This document shows, one piece after another, positions 44,201-50,856 of a DNA stretch of 64,000 bases. Position 1 is the first letter of the stretch. The number at the start of each line of letters is the position of its first letter. This DNA comes from Terebella lapidaria (taxonomy: Eukaryota; Annelida; Polychaeta; Terebellida; Terebellidae). The notes below the pieces were generated by a model that worked only from the letters and a program-made list of their open reading frames with translations, did not search any database and was not told the origin of the DNA. Made by a program: the position numbers and the translations under genes. The stretch covers positions 60,904,451 through 60,968,450 of the forward strand of contig OX424556.1 in assembly GCA_949152475.1 (NCBI GenBank), in the 5' to 3' direction.

Positions 44201-44796
44201 TGAGCCGTGATTGCAATGCGTATATATCTGAGTTGGTTGTGCTCGGACAGGTATTGTTCGCACTGAGTGGAGTGAGTTATTCTGACCTGACCTACCGCCG
44301 ACCCCAGGGCACCTATCTCTACCCCAGGTGGGCCGTGGGCCTGGGCTGGACCATTGCCTGTCTTCCCTTCGTCTGGGTCCCGGCATGTGCCGTCTACAAA
44401 ACCATCAGCTACAGCCTGAGCGGCAAGGTCTGTGTCACCCTCAGTCTCGCTTTCCTTCGATACATCAATGTTTTTCCATGACTAATTTGAGAACATGATT
44501 TTGAAATTGTATTCGTATCTATTATGAAAAGGTCTTGTGATCGTAACAAATCTAGAATACCTAAGTTGATAATTGTCCTCCACATATTGACCACTACATA
44601 CACCATACATGTATAATATGTTCTGACATTGCAGCCCCTCCGTGACCTTCTCCGACCGGAAGACCTCAGACCACACCAGCTCCGTCCTCAGGATAAGTAC
44701 GAGCTATCGAAACTACAGGCAGGCGATAACAGCCAGTTACCGCCCGCCATGCTGCCAATGGTTGAGAAAAACGGAAACATCATAGAAGATTTATAA
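20077..44796 (+). CDS. SLC6 Na+/Cl- coupled transporter, creatine/taurine/GABA branch (13 exons)
   Basis: Plasma-membrane symporter that uses sodium and chloride gradients to import small amino-acid-like solutes. Exons: 20077-20209, 24836-24967, 25475-25748, 28023-28155, 28242-28376, 28499-28602, 38002-38126, 38213-38325, 43365-43499, 43673-43772, 44012-44112, 44251-44427, 44635-44796. All junctions are GT/AG and phases close to 607 residues, the family norm. TM1 has '[17 protein letters not shown]' (residues 28-44). Gly28 sits where monoamine transporters have Asp, so the substrate is not a monoamine. Extracellular loop 2 has the Cys pair in '[10 protein letters not shown]' and four N-glycosylation sequons. 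'[14 protein letters not shown]' (TM6), '[13 protein letters not shown]' and 'LLLGMDSQF' (TM8) are hallmarks. '[12 protein letters not shown]' and 'GVKSTGK' resemble creatine and taurine carriers. An in-frame TGA 12 bases upstream supports this ATG. The N terminus is short (about 15 residues before TM1). The exact substrate is unresolved. Confidence 0.97.
20249..20400 (+). mobile_element. Terminal fragment of the GGTTACCGG family in intron 1
   Basis: 'aggttaccagacctttttgt', 'ataatctattggtatggcgt' and 'cgtccgtcgac' match the family left end. Only the first ~150 bases are recognisable before other sequence begins. Confidence 0.6.
20560..21445. repeat. 20 bp minisatellite in SLC6 intron 1
   Basis: About 42 copies of the 20 bp unit 'cctttctagcacggcacaaa', with two main variants (cacggcac and cacgtcac) interspersed. 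Higher-order duplication is visible: the variant run with 'ttataacacg' then 'tttttaacatgac' recurs at about 21000 and 21080. Confidence 0.95.
21546..22660 (+). mobile_element. GGTTACCGG-family element, AT-rich copy in intron 1
   Basis: Left end 'ggttaccgaacctatggtcc' followed by 'ataacatattggcatggcgt' and (CGTCGTC)n. The interior repeats a theme 'ttttcgcattattt..aaaatggc', 'ttcgttgaaaaac.ccatttt', 'gatagtctccacaa' three or so times. It abuts the next element at 22670. Open frames here (21517-21969 and others) are composition artefacts. Confidence 0.6.
22670..24487. mobile_element. GGTTACCGG-family element with reverse-oriented 134 bp array
   Basis: Starts 'gttaccggacctatggtccg' and ends with 'ccggtaacctctcttagccc' near 24460-24480, giving inverted termini. 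About seven 134 bp units (23060-24010) run in the opposite orientation to those at 7600-9900. Perfect TGACCTTTGACCT (DR1) occurs at 23459-23471, 23598-23610 and 23988-24000. Confidence 0.72.
24836..24967 (+). CDS. SLC6 exon 2 (TM2)
   Basis: Acceptor TATCGCAG|GAGCG, donor CCAAG|GTAAGTG, phase 1 to 1. Codes '[20 protein letters not shown]', '[13 protein letters not shown]' and 'WRICPIFQG'. The 3' part is the template of the tandem copies that follow. Confidence 0.96.
24910..25305 (+). repeat. Tandem copies of the exon 2 3' end with splice donor (78 bp unit)
   Basis: After the real exon end, four copies at 25001, 25079, 25157 and 25235 repeat 'ggtcagttcatgtcagaggg' to 'gtcttccaaggtaagtaaca', with an exact 78 bp spacing. 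Copies 3 and 4 keep a consensus CAAG|GTAAGT donor, copy 2 reads CAAGTTAAGT, and the last reads CAAGGTAGAT. The copies have no acceptor of their own. Confidence 0.92.
25475..25748 (+). CDS. SLC6 exon 3 (TM3 and extracellular loop 2)
   Basis: Acceptor CCCTGCAG|GTATCGG, donor TGGGA|GTGTGT, phase 1 to 2. Codes '[20 protein letters not shown]', then '[15 protein letters not shown]', then a Ser/Thr/Asn-rich loop with sequons NTT, NVT, NAS and NAT, and 'EFWE'. The next exon supplies LKVL in phase. Confidence 0.95.
25770..26110 (+). mobile_element. Degraded GGTTACCGG-family fragment in intron 3
   Basis: 'gattaccggacttttgatcc', 'ataacctcaatttttggaca' and 'gtttacggtcgagtctttca' correspond to the family left end and body in order, with many changes. 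Confidence 0.5.
26521..27788 (+). mobile_element. Possible solo LTR or other retroelement remnant in intron 3
   Basis: Begins TGTAACGGGTTC after 'tatat' and could end ACCACA before 'tatac' (near-identical 5 bp flanks). It carries a TATA-like 'cttttatagac' near 27480. The inner 26700-27150 is a degenerate repeat of 'ctgcaactgctccgtc'. No coding domains. This is a weak call from ends and flanks only. Confidence 0.25.
26700..27150. repeat. Degenerate CTGCAACTGCTCCGTC-type repeats
   Basis: Multiple imperfect copies of 'tgcaactgctccgtc..gtaccgc' follow one another, and two longer copies of 'actgcacctg.aat.gagaat' lie at about 26846 and 26960. Open frames of up to 131 codons across it are repeat-driven. 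Confidence 0.65.
28023..28155 (+). CDS. SLC6 exon 4 (TM4)
   Basis: Acceptor GATTTCAG|ACTTAAG, donor GGAAAG|GTAAGT, phase 2 to 0. Codes '[20 protein letters not shown]', TM4 '[15 protein letters not shown]' and 'CKGVKSTGK'. The last motif is typical of creatine and taurine carriers. Confidence 0.95.
28242..28376 (+). CDS. SLC6 exon 5 (TM5)
   Basis: Acceptor CCACCAG|GTAGTG, donor CTACAG|GTAACC, phase 0 to 0. Codes '[20 protein letters not shown]', '[20 protein letters not shown]' and 'LKQLQ'. The intron before it is only 86 bases. Confidence 0.95.
28499..28602 (+). CDS. SLC6 exon 6 (TM6)
   Basis: Acceptor TTCCTAG|GTATGG, donor TACAG|GTCAAG, phase 0 to 2. Codes '[20 protein letters not shown]' and '[15 protein letters not shown]'; the FFSYAV segment lines the substrate pocket in family structures. 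Confidence 0.95.
28699..30840 (+). repeat. Left-arm 69 bp tandem array of the intron 6 foldback
   Basis: About 30 copies of a 69 bp unit containing 'agcgccacataagaattttt', 'ctttctccaagtgacgggca' and the palindrome TGACGGTCCGTCA. Some copies lack the 'gtcc' of the palindrome or are shorter. Since 69 is a multiple of 3, long frames stay open on both strands (260 codons plus, 275 codons minus); they are not genes. Confidence 0.93.
32040..34830. repeat. 105 bp satellite in the foldback centre
   Basis: About 25 copies of a 105 bp AT-rich unit with 'cagcaatattcttccagtta', 'gagcaaacctacatagtata' and 'taaataaactaacgcactga'. The period is seen from 33416 to 33521. Copies are diverged and some have internal duplications. 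Confidence 0.9.
32176..32312. mobile_element. Small MITE inside the satellite
   Basis: 'ataaatggtgactgttttgg' at the left is mirrored by 'cgagtgaccatttatt' at the right, with mirrored 'ggggaacatg..aaatgttccc' inside. It interrupts one satellite unit, so it is younger than the array. Confidence 0.6.
34831..35824. other. Single-copy part of the foldback centre
   Basis: Between the satellite and the right arm. Short open frames at 34800-35442 show no domain. It contains the MITE at 35331-35553, a direct repeat of 'acagaccccatggatgaaa' (35564 and 35597) and a C-rich run at 35786-35825. Confidence 0.45.
35331..35553. mobile_element. MITE with TACTGTAAAA termini
   Basis: The termini 'atactgtaaaaagactaatt' and the complement of 'attattcgttttacagta' match. 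The interior is a run of 'atttggcggt' and its complement 'ccgccaaat', giving a near-complete hairpin. About 220 bp, no coding capacity. Confidence 0.7.
36200..37825 (-). repeat. Right-arm 69 bp tandem array of the intron 6 foldback
   Basis: About 23 copies of the complement of the left-arm unit ('tcacttggagaaagggaaaa', 'ttcttatgtggcgctataac', 'tgacggaccgtca'). It matches the left array in unit order only loosely, as expected for arrays that expand independently. Confidence 0.93.
38002..38126 (+). CDS. SLC6 exon 7 (TM7)
   Basis: Acceptor CTTTACAG|AGACGCG, donor GTCCG|GTCAGT, phase 2 to 1. Codes '[20 protein letters not shown]' and '[13 protein letters not shown]', then 'VDKVAESG', all conserved in the clade. 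It lies 176 bases after the end of the giant foldback. Confidence 0.95.
38213..38325 (+). CDS. SLC6 exon 8 (TM8)
   Basis: Acceptor GTTACAG|GTCCGG, donor AGTCAG|GTATGT, phase 1 to 0. Codes '[20 protein letters not shown]' and '[13 protein letters not shown]', the TM8 sodium-binding region. The second foldback starts about 30 bases after its donor. Confidence 0.95.
38355..40701. mobile_element. Second foldback element, GAGCGAGA-repeat arms (SLC6 intron 8)
   Basis: The left end 'ttatggtggctgatagcgtc' and the right end 'gacgctatcagccaccatag' are reverse complements. The left arm (38355-38645) and right arm (40140-40701) are mostly variants of 'gcgagagagcgatgcgag'. Within each arm the repeat first runs one way and then as its complement, so every arm is itself a hairpin. 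The ~1.5 kb middle is AT-rich with no gene recognised. No transposase. Confidence 0.82.
40142..40665. repeat. GAGCGAGAGA-type octamer-like array (right arm)
   Basis: Purine-rich run of 'gcgagagaacgag..gagcgagagagcgatgcg' to about 40510, a short unique bridge ('gtggatttatgtcactatct'), then its pyrimidine complement to 40660. Open frames such as 40459-40888 are products of the repeat. Confidence 0.9.
41340..42330 (-). mobile_element. GGTTACCGG-family element with 134 bp units (intron 8)
   Basis: The family body 'ccacatttttatctttaaag' starts at about 41361. About five reverse-oriented 134 bp units follow (41620-42290), with a perfect TGACCTTTGACCT at 41857-41869. The right end 'ggaaacctttctcagccctt' is near 42320. 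The extreme left end is missing. Confidence 0.65.
42543..43290 (-). pseudogene. Degenerate non-LTR retrotransposon fragment (endonuclease/RT junction)
   Basis: Three broken minus-strand frames in sequence order. The middle one reads '[20 protein letters not shown]' followed by 'PVVTWN' and 'PWDSQP', which resembles the linker just before the reverse transcriptase in CR1/RTE-like elements (L-x-x-HAP then a P-W motif). Stops and frame changes show decay. The catalytic reverse transcriptase is absent. Assignment rests on this one motif. Confidence 0.4.
43365..43499 (+). CDS. SLC6 exon 9 (TM9)
   Basis: Acceptor TTCTTCCAG|TTCGTG, donor ACAAAC|GTAAGT, phase 0 to 0. Codes '[20 protein letters not shown]' and '[16 protein letters not shown]'. 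It joins exon 8 to give the conserved LLLGMDSQF. Confidence 0.95.
43673..43772 (+). CDS. SLC6 exon 10 (TM10)
   Basis: Acceptor CTATTTCAG|GGTGGG, donor TATG|GTAAGG, phase 0 to 1. Codes '[20 protein letters not shown]' and '[14 protein letters not shown]', near-invariant in the family. Confidence 0.95.
44012..44112 (+). CDS. SLC6 exon 11 (TM11)
   Basis: Acceptor GACTGCAG|GTGTCA, donor TGTCTG|GTAAGC, phase 1 to 0. Codes '[20 protein letters not shown]' and '[13 protein letters not shown]'. Confidence 0.94.
44251..44427 (+). CDS. SLC6 exon 12 (TM11-TM12)
   Basis: Acceptor TCGGACAG|GTATTG, donor GGCAAG|GTCTGT, phase 0 to 0. Codes '[20 protein letters not shown]' and '[20 protein letters not shown]'. 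The frame is open through the 138-base intron before it, so intron retention would not stop translation. Confidence 0.93.
44635..44796 (+). CDS. SLC6 exon 13 (cytosolic C terminus)
   Basis: Acceptor ACATTGCAG|CCCCTC. Codes a 53-residue hydrophilic tail beginning '[20 protein letters not shown]' and ending 'GNIIEDL', then TAA. I see no close AATAAA in the next 150 bases. Confidence 0.92.
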   Translation, partial: PLRDLLRPEDLRPHQLRPQDKYELSKLQAGDNSQLPPAMLPMVEKNGNIIEDL

Positions 44797-45139
44797 CTTT
44801 CCTGAGATTTATAAATCGGATACTATCATAACGATTGACACTCTTTATGAATGTTGTTACTATTGATTGTACACATAATAGCTTGTTGAACATTAATGTA
44901 TCGCAAATTGAACTCACTTTCCGTATCTCAATTATCTCTCCCAAATGTTTCATGTAGGGGCTAATTCATAGAGGATAACTTGCAATGATACTGCAGAAGT
45001 ATAACATTTTATTTCACTTTGATTTGAAGGGATGTCTTTTGGCATAAAATTCACCGGGTGCTATACCCTGACACCCGACATGTGCTTGCAGAAAGCACCC
45101 GACATTAATGCAGAAACGTGAAAATGAAGGATCCAGAGG
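44797..45139. other. 3' flank of the SLC6 gene
   Basis: AT-rich, presumed 3' untranslated region. No canonical polyadenylation hexamer is evident close to the stop codon, so the end of the transcript cannot be placed. Confidence 0.4.
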
Positions 45140-45895
45140 GGTTAGCTTGTTCCTTTGGTCCGATAATCTATCGTCATTGCGTTGCGTCTGTCGTCGTCCA
45201 TCTTTGCGTCTACCTTTCTATCTTTGAAGTTTACGGTTGAATCATTCTGAAATTTTGCCCAAAAATACTTTAAAATTTCAAGAGGGAGGTATTTTGTGGA
45301 TTTTGGGTTTTCACATTAATTTTTTACTTCGATCATTTTCAAGGTATGATAACCTATTGCTGCGTCCGTCACCCGTCCTCCTCCATTTTTATCTTTAAAG
45401 TTTACGGGCGAATGTTTATGAAATTTTGCACAAGAATGCCTTAAAATACTTCAGGAGGGAGGAATTTTTTAGCATTTTTATTTTCGCATTTTTCGTTCAA
45501 AATGTCGGCCATTCTTGTCGAAAAACAGCCATTTCTGGACTTGACCTAATTTTCAAGGTCAGAGCACAAAATGGCTAATATCTCGCTTATTATCGACTTC
45601 ATAGCTTGGGAATCAATTGTGGATATACAGGAAATGATGTATGCTGAATATCGTTATGACCTTGAATTTGACTTTCGACCTCATTTTTCCTGCATAATGG
45701 GAGCTGTATGAAGTAAACTCCCAGAGCACTGCAAGATGGAACTTAACTATTGGCAGTATCAAATGGGAGATCATATATTGCAGTTTCAATGTTGATCTTA
45801 TATATGACCTTCAATGACCTTGAAAGGTCAAACGGCAATTTTGAGGAAAACAGTTGTGGTTTAAAACTAAACATTTCTATGGTAAGCTTTCATTC
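45140..45895 (+). mobile_element. Short rearranged GGTTACCGG-family copy
   Basis: 'ggtccgataatctatcgtca', 'gcgttgcgtctgtcgtcgtc' and a second head-like segment at about 45345 ('tgataacctattgctgcgtc') are followed by one 134 bp unit and an end like that at 24450 ('gtggtttaaaactaaacatt'). The doubled head suggests a nested or tandem insertion. Confidence 0.6.
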
Positions 45896-46499
45896 CACTT
45901 CTTAGGATATATTTTTAACATTACAAAGATCCACTGATTGCAGCCGAATGTAAAACGGCAAGTCTCGTCTGACAACGTCCCAATCTGGAAAAGTATCTCG
46001 GTGTAGCATTGGATGCTGTTAACTTTTGTATATGACGTTCAACTGTACCTGGATGTCACTGACTTCAGCTCCTTGTTTAGGAATTTGCATTTCGAAAACA
46101 TTGCAGCACCCAACTTCCCGGCCCACCTGCAATCTAGGAACCATTACAGGCCCGAAACGCGTCAATCGAAATGCACCCATCAAAAGCGATGTTCAAACAA
46201 AACCATTTTTATCTCGAAATCGCAAATAACTACACTGACCTAATCCACCGAGACTGGCATCAGAGGAATGCTAAGCTCTGCTGTATGAACATCACTGACG
46301 CCATACTATGTAGGCTTGAGAGCTCCAGATTGAGAACTCAGATCAGCTGACTGACAGACTGAGTTATCCTGCCACCAACTGGACTAACGTAACGACTTCT
46401 TTTCGTCTTAAAGTTTTTCATAATTTCAAATCATTTTGTGAAAGTTTCACGGGTTTTATCTCAAACCCGAAAATACATGTATGTGTGTGTGTGTGATAT

Positions 46500-47700
46500 C
46501 ACCTCCACTATGGCTTGTAAGAGATCAATGGTAGACCTAGTAAGCCTACATGACTGTGTTTGGGCTTAGAGCCATACACAGATGAAGACTTGTGGTTTTC
46601 GATCTCTAACCAACGGTGTCATGTGGCTCCATCAACCGCCATACGGTACACACCAGAGTAGACCGGGAAACATATACTGTCCGGTAACATAAAATGATCG
46701 AGCAGCCCTGGGCGAGAAAGTACATGGGTCGAGGTGTTCTTCGTGTGATTCAGGGCATATAGCCCACACACGGGTTTCATATCACCGGAACTATGGCCCA
46801 ATAACGTGTTGGCATTGCGCTGCGTCCATCGTCGCCCGTCTATATAATTTCTATATGAAGTTTACTATCGAATCAATTGAAACTTTGCACAACAATGAAA
46901 AGTATTTTTCTTCATCTTTGGCTACTTTCTAAATGGCAGCCGTTATCGACGAAAATCGCCCAGTTTTAGTTTGCCGGCAGTAGTGTACTACCCTCTTTTA
47001 ATTGTTTTTCCCAGAATTAGGTCACCATGTATGAGGTCCATGCATGATCGATACCGTCATCAGATGTTTGTATCTTCATTATCTCTCATGGACACATTCT
47101 CTTTCCTTCTTTATTCGTTGTTGTATGGGAGTTGTGTTACTTGTGTTATCAGGTTATATTATTGGTATTGTCTTGGAATGCTCCACGACGGATTTTATAT
47201 ATTAACAAACTCAAACGGCAAGCCAAATATTTATGGCAACAGAAGTGGTTATCGCAACTACATAGAAGTCAAGTCAGTCTCAAGTCTTCATCCGTGTGGC
47301 TTTAAAATCAACGGTGTGGCAATTGACGAAAGGCTTATTTTGTTTCCTTCTGAAGAATGTGGCACAGTCTGACAGCGCCAGGCATGTGCAGGTTCTTCAT
47401 GTGACTAATTTGTATTTTTTAGTGCTACAATCCGGGAGAGGCTAGAATTTTAGGCAAAGTTGGATGGCTCGATGTGTTAAAACATGTAAATACAAAACGA
47501 AGAATGATCACATGCCCCCAAACTGTGCCACACTCTTCAGAAGTAGTCAAGGAAACAATATAAACCCTTCATGGGTTGCAACACCATTTAGCTTAGAACC
47601 ACACAGAAGAAGACTTGTGATTTCCGATTTCTAATCAACGGTGTCATGTTGTCTCCATCAACCGCCCATAGCGATCACCAGGTTGGAGAGCCATGCAGTT
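46500..47700. repeat. Three copies of an 'AACGGTGTCATG' segment, two as an inverted pair
   Basis: 'gaagacttgtg.tttcgat' to 'caacggtgtcatg' occurs at about 46584-46625 and 47605-47650. A complementary copy lies at 47285-47370 ('tctgaagaatgtggcacagt' mirrored near 47535). This is an inverted-repeat element overlapping an open frame at 46971-47372 of unknown nature. A family left-end fragment lies at 46795-46980. Confidence 0.5.
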
Positions 47701-47950
47701 TGGGGGCTACCCGTGATATAGGCTCCTCCCAATTCACGCCTAAGGGTTCATAGAAGGGGATCCTTCCCGTTGTACCCCCAAGGGCCTATATTCAGAGTAA
47801 ATATTCAACTCAAACAGGGGTGAGCTTATATTTAGGGGAAACAGATTTTAATTTGGAATGGCAATGAAATGTATTTTTGTCAGTCATGTGAAGGTTTGCA
47901 TATCTTTGCAATAGATGGCAACAGGAGCGCGGTCCATACCGTAATGTTAT

Positions 47951-48172
47951 GATTCGTCAATACGGATCGAGGTGCTAATCTGTCTCCGAATGGTTATTTA
48001 TGGTGATGTAAGGACGCGGTTTTTGCACAATAAAACTTAAATATAGCTATTATATATTAAAATATCTCATTATATAATATATAGTACCAACTTTTATTGT
48101 GTAAAAAACGCGTCCTTGTATCACCATAGATAACGATTCGGAGTCAGGTTGGCGCCTCGATCCGTATTGAAA
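47951..48172. mobile_element. Hairpin MITE, ~222 bp
   Basis: 'caatacggatcgaggtgcta' and 'atggtgatgtaaggacgcgg' at the left are mirrored at the right. The arms are about 85 bases and the AT-only centre 'ttatatattaaaatat' is the loop. No coding. Confidence 0.78.
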
Positions 48173-48320
48173 GTAGCTAACTGAAGCAAGTTACTTGTGT
48201 GATATCATGAATACTCGTTATGATAGCTAAGGAAATAACAAAAATACACAAAATTGATGATATCTCGAGAACGATTGCACATATTCAGGTTCTGTAAAAA
48301 CCAGTACACTAACGTTTGTG
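48173..48320. mobile_element. Half copy of the MITE family at 17748-18424
   Basis: 'aaagtagctaactgaagcaa', 'atcatgaatactcgttatga' and 'aatatc/gatatctcgagaacg' follow the right arm of the 17748 element in order. The other half is absent; the hairpin MITE abuts it directly. Confidence 0.6.
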
Positions 48321-49178
48321 ACAATTCATTTTGAGTTCAGTGAAAATAAAATGTTTGTCAATGGCCAGCAGCGGATGAGTGTAGTTTTATTACGTATGTT
48401 GTTGGGCTGGTGATAAGAGAATCAAAACTGACATATTCCAATTCAAGTTGTAATCCGCTGCACGACCAAGCCATATGACAACAAATACAACATACGTCAG
48501 ATAAAACTGAACACTAATTTGAGTTTGCCATGTATCACACAACTACATGGTCAAGTTCGCTTTGTATCCCCCAGGTTTGCTATTAAATTAGCAACGCACA
48601 AAATCACTGTTTGAGTTCAGATGCGATATCATAGATTTCTGATACTTCCCATTTCACACAAACACAACATTCAGGTGTCGGTATGTGGGATCAGCGTCAT
48701 TGTCTGAGTATTTACAACTTTCAACTGATCATTCTTTTTTTCGGCCTTTGTGTCAATTACATTCTTGATGATTGTTCCATAGCTTAATACTATATGAACC
48801 AAAAACAACACTTATAAACGCCATTGGATTTAGGGAAATGTGAAACCATACCCATGTCGAGTTAAAATTATCCATTCCATTGCTCCAATCGTTATATCTT
48901 TCGCCTTGTTCGCATTTCATTTGTCGACCGTTGGTCATTTACTATTTCGGCAATTCCAACATCACCGCTGGTAATATCTTGCTAGGTTGATTTATCAATT
49001 CTTTCACCATCTTTTGGGAAGGCTTTCATATGAATTGGCCATCATTCATACCTTTTTGTTATTCATACCGATTCACCATTCAACGTTTGCATATATTAAT
49101 ACCAAGACATTATGTAGGCTTATATATGTTTATGGTTATATGACAACTATAATAAGCCACCAAATTCTTTATGAGTCT
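48321..49178. other. Intergenic, 3' flank of the ankyrin/SOCS gene
   Basis: AT-rich with no recognised gene or repeat. No clear AATAAA was found on the minus strand just past the stop codon at 49179. Confidence 0.4.
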
Positions 49179-50856
49179 TTACTGAATACAACACAACCCT
49201 GGAAATAATGAATCATTTTCTTTCAATGCGCCAGCATCTTTCAGAAGCTGAGACAAATAAGGGTCCATGTAGGATGGCTTGAGGTACTTCTTCAGAGCCG
49301 CGGGAAGAGGTAGATTATGAATATCACTGTCGATTGTCGCATGTCCCAACCTCTTCTTTATAGCGATTTTGCAGGCCTGTTGTAGGGACCTGGGCTGCAA
49401 GGAGCGACTTCTGAGCTCAACAAGGAACCGTCTCCACTGATTAGAGTTCTCTGCGCTGTCGTCATCTGTGTTATCCTTGAGAATGTTGTCAATGAGTGAC
49501 GCGGTGCCCGTGAGGCATGCCCCCGCGGAGACCAGTCGGGCCAGTGCCACCCACTCTGAATTACCCCCGGGTTCACTCCGGAGTAGAGTCTGCACAGGAG
49601 TCTGGCCGTTGTTCCCCACGAGGTCAGAGAGACCCATGTCACAGTTATACTCGATGAGGAGCGGGATCTGCTCAGAGGCATGATCTGCCACACAGGCAAG
49701 CCACAGACACGAGGTACCGTCCTCTAGAACTACGTTAGGATTGGCTCCGAGCTCCAGAACAGGCCCCGCCTCAAACCAGCTCTCTTCACTATTTGCCAGC
49801 AGCAGTGACAAAAGAGTGCCAGCCGCCCCCATCGGTGCATTGACGTCCGAACCTCTGGCTGCCAGGAACTGCATCATTTCCAAGTCTTTGTCGGTCAAAA
49901 CGCCATCACCATTTCTGGTCTTATAGAATGTGAAATACTGCAGGGCATTGTACGAGTTGTTGTCTGATTCATGCAACGAGGCATTGAGATCGGAGAGAGG
50001 TGCCAGTTCACGGACAATAGCCAGGTATTTCTGGTCCAGGGCAGCCTTGATCAAGGGTTCAGGTTTGGCGGCGTGATGAATGTCCGCACCCTTGGAAAGC
50101 AGGGCCTTGGTGGCTGCTAGGTGACCACAGTGGACGGCATACCACAGCATTGGACGACCCTCACCTGTGTTGGGATCTGGTAGGTTTTGGTCGACATCCA
50201 CTGGCAGAAGGACATCGGCGATGTCCATGTGGTGGCCAGTGAGTGCCGTGATGTACGGCGTGATATGCTGGCTGTCAGCCATAAACGGAGCAGCTCCAGC
50301 CTTCAGCAGTGTCTTTACCAGGCGCAACTTGCCGGAGCTCCCTGCGTAGTGAAGCGCAGTCTTCCCAAAGGCGTCCTGACTGTTGATGTTGGCGGAGTAG
50401 TGAAAAAGAAGGTAGCGTGTGCCTCTGACATTACCCGCACGCGCAGCCGCCATCAAATGCGTCAGACCCTCACGTGACACCAGAGAGACGTCAGCGCCGG
50501 CCTTGACCAACACTTGCATCATGTAGAAGTTGTTGCGGTGGCAGGCAAAGTACAGGGGCGTATACTGTGTGTCCCTGTGCTGGTTTGGGTCAGCTCCGAA
50601 CTGGAGCAGGAGTCGCACGATATCAGTGTTGTTAGTGAAGGCTGCCTGAACGAGGAGGGGGTTGTACTCGCTGAAGGCCGAGGGTTGGGCGCCCGACATC
50701 AGCAGCACCTCCGCCAGGCGTGTCTCCCGCCGGTTGATTGCAATCAGCAGAGCATGGTTGAGTTCAGTCGTGTTCAGGGATTTCTGGTTGCGGCGTAGTC
50801 GGATCAACTGTCTCAGTGGCTCCTCTTGGCCGGATTGGATAACGTCTCGGAACCGC
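49179..50856 (-). CDS. ASB-like exon 2 (ankyrin repeats and SOCS box)
   Basis: Begins 'RFRDVIQSGQEEPLRQLIRL' and includes 'VRLLLQFGADPN' and 'MQVLVKAGADVS', textbook ankyrin second helices and turns. It ends '...LFPGLCCIQ' and TAA. All ankyrin repeats lie in one exon of 1678 bases, suggesting past intron loss or retroposition of this part. Confidence 0.93.
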
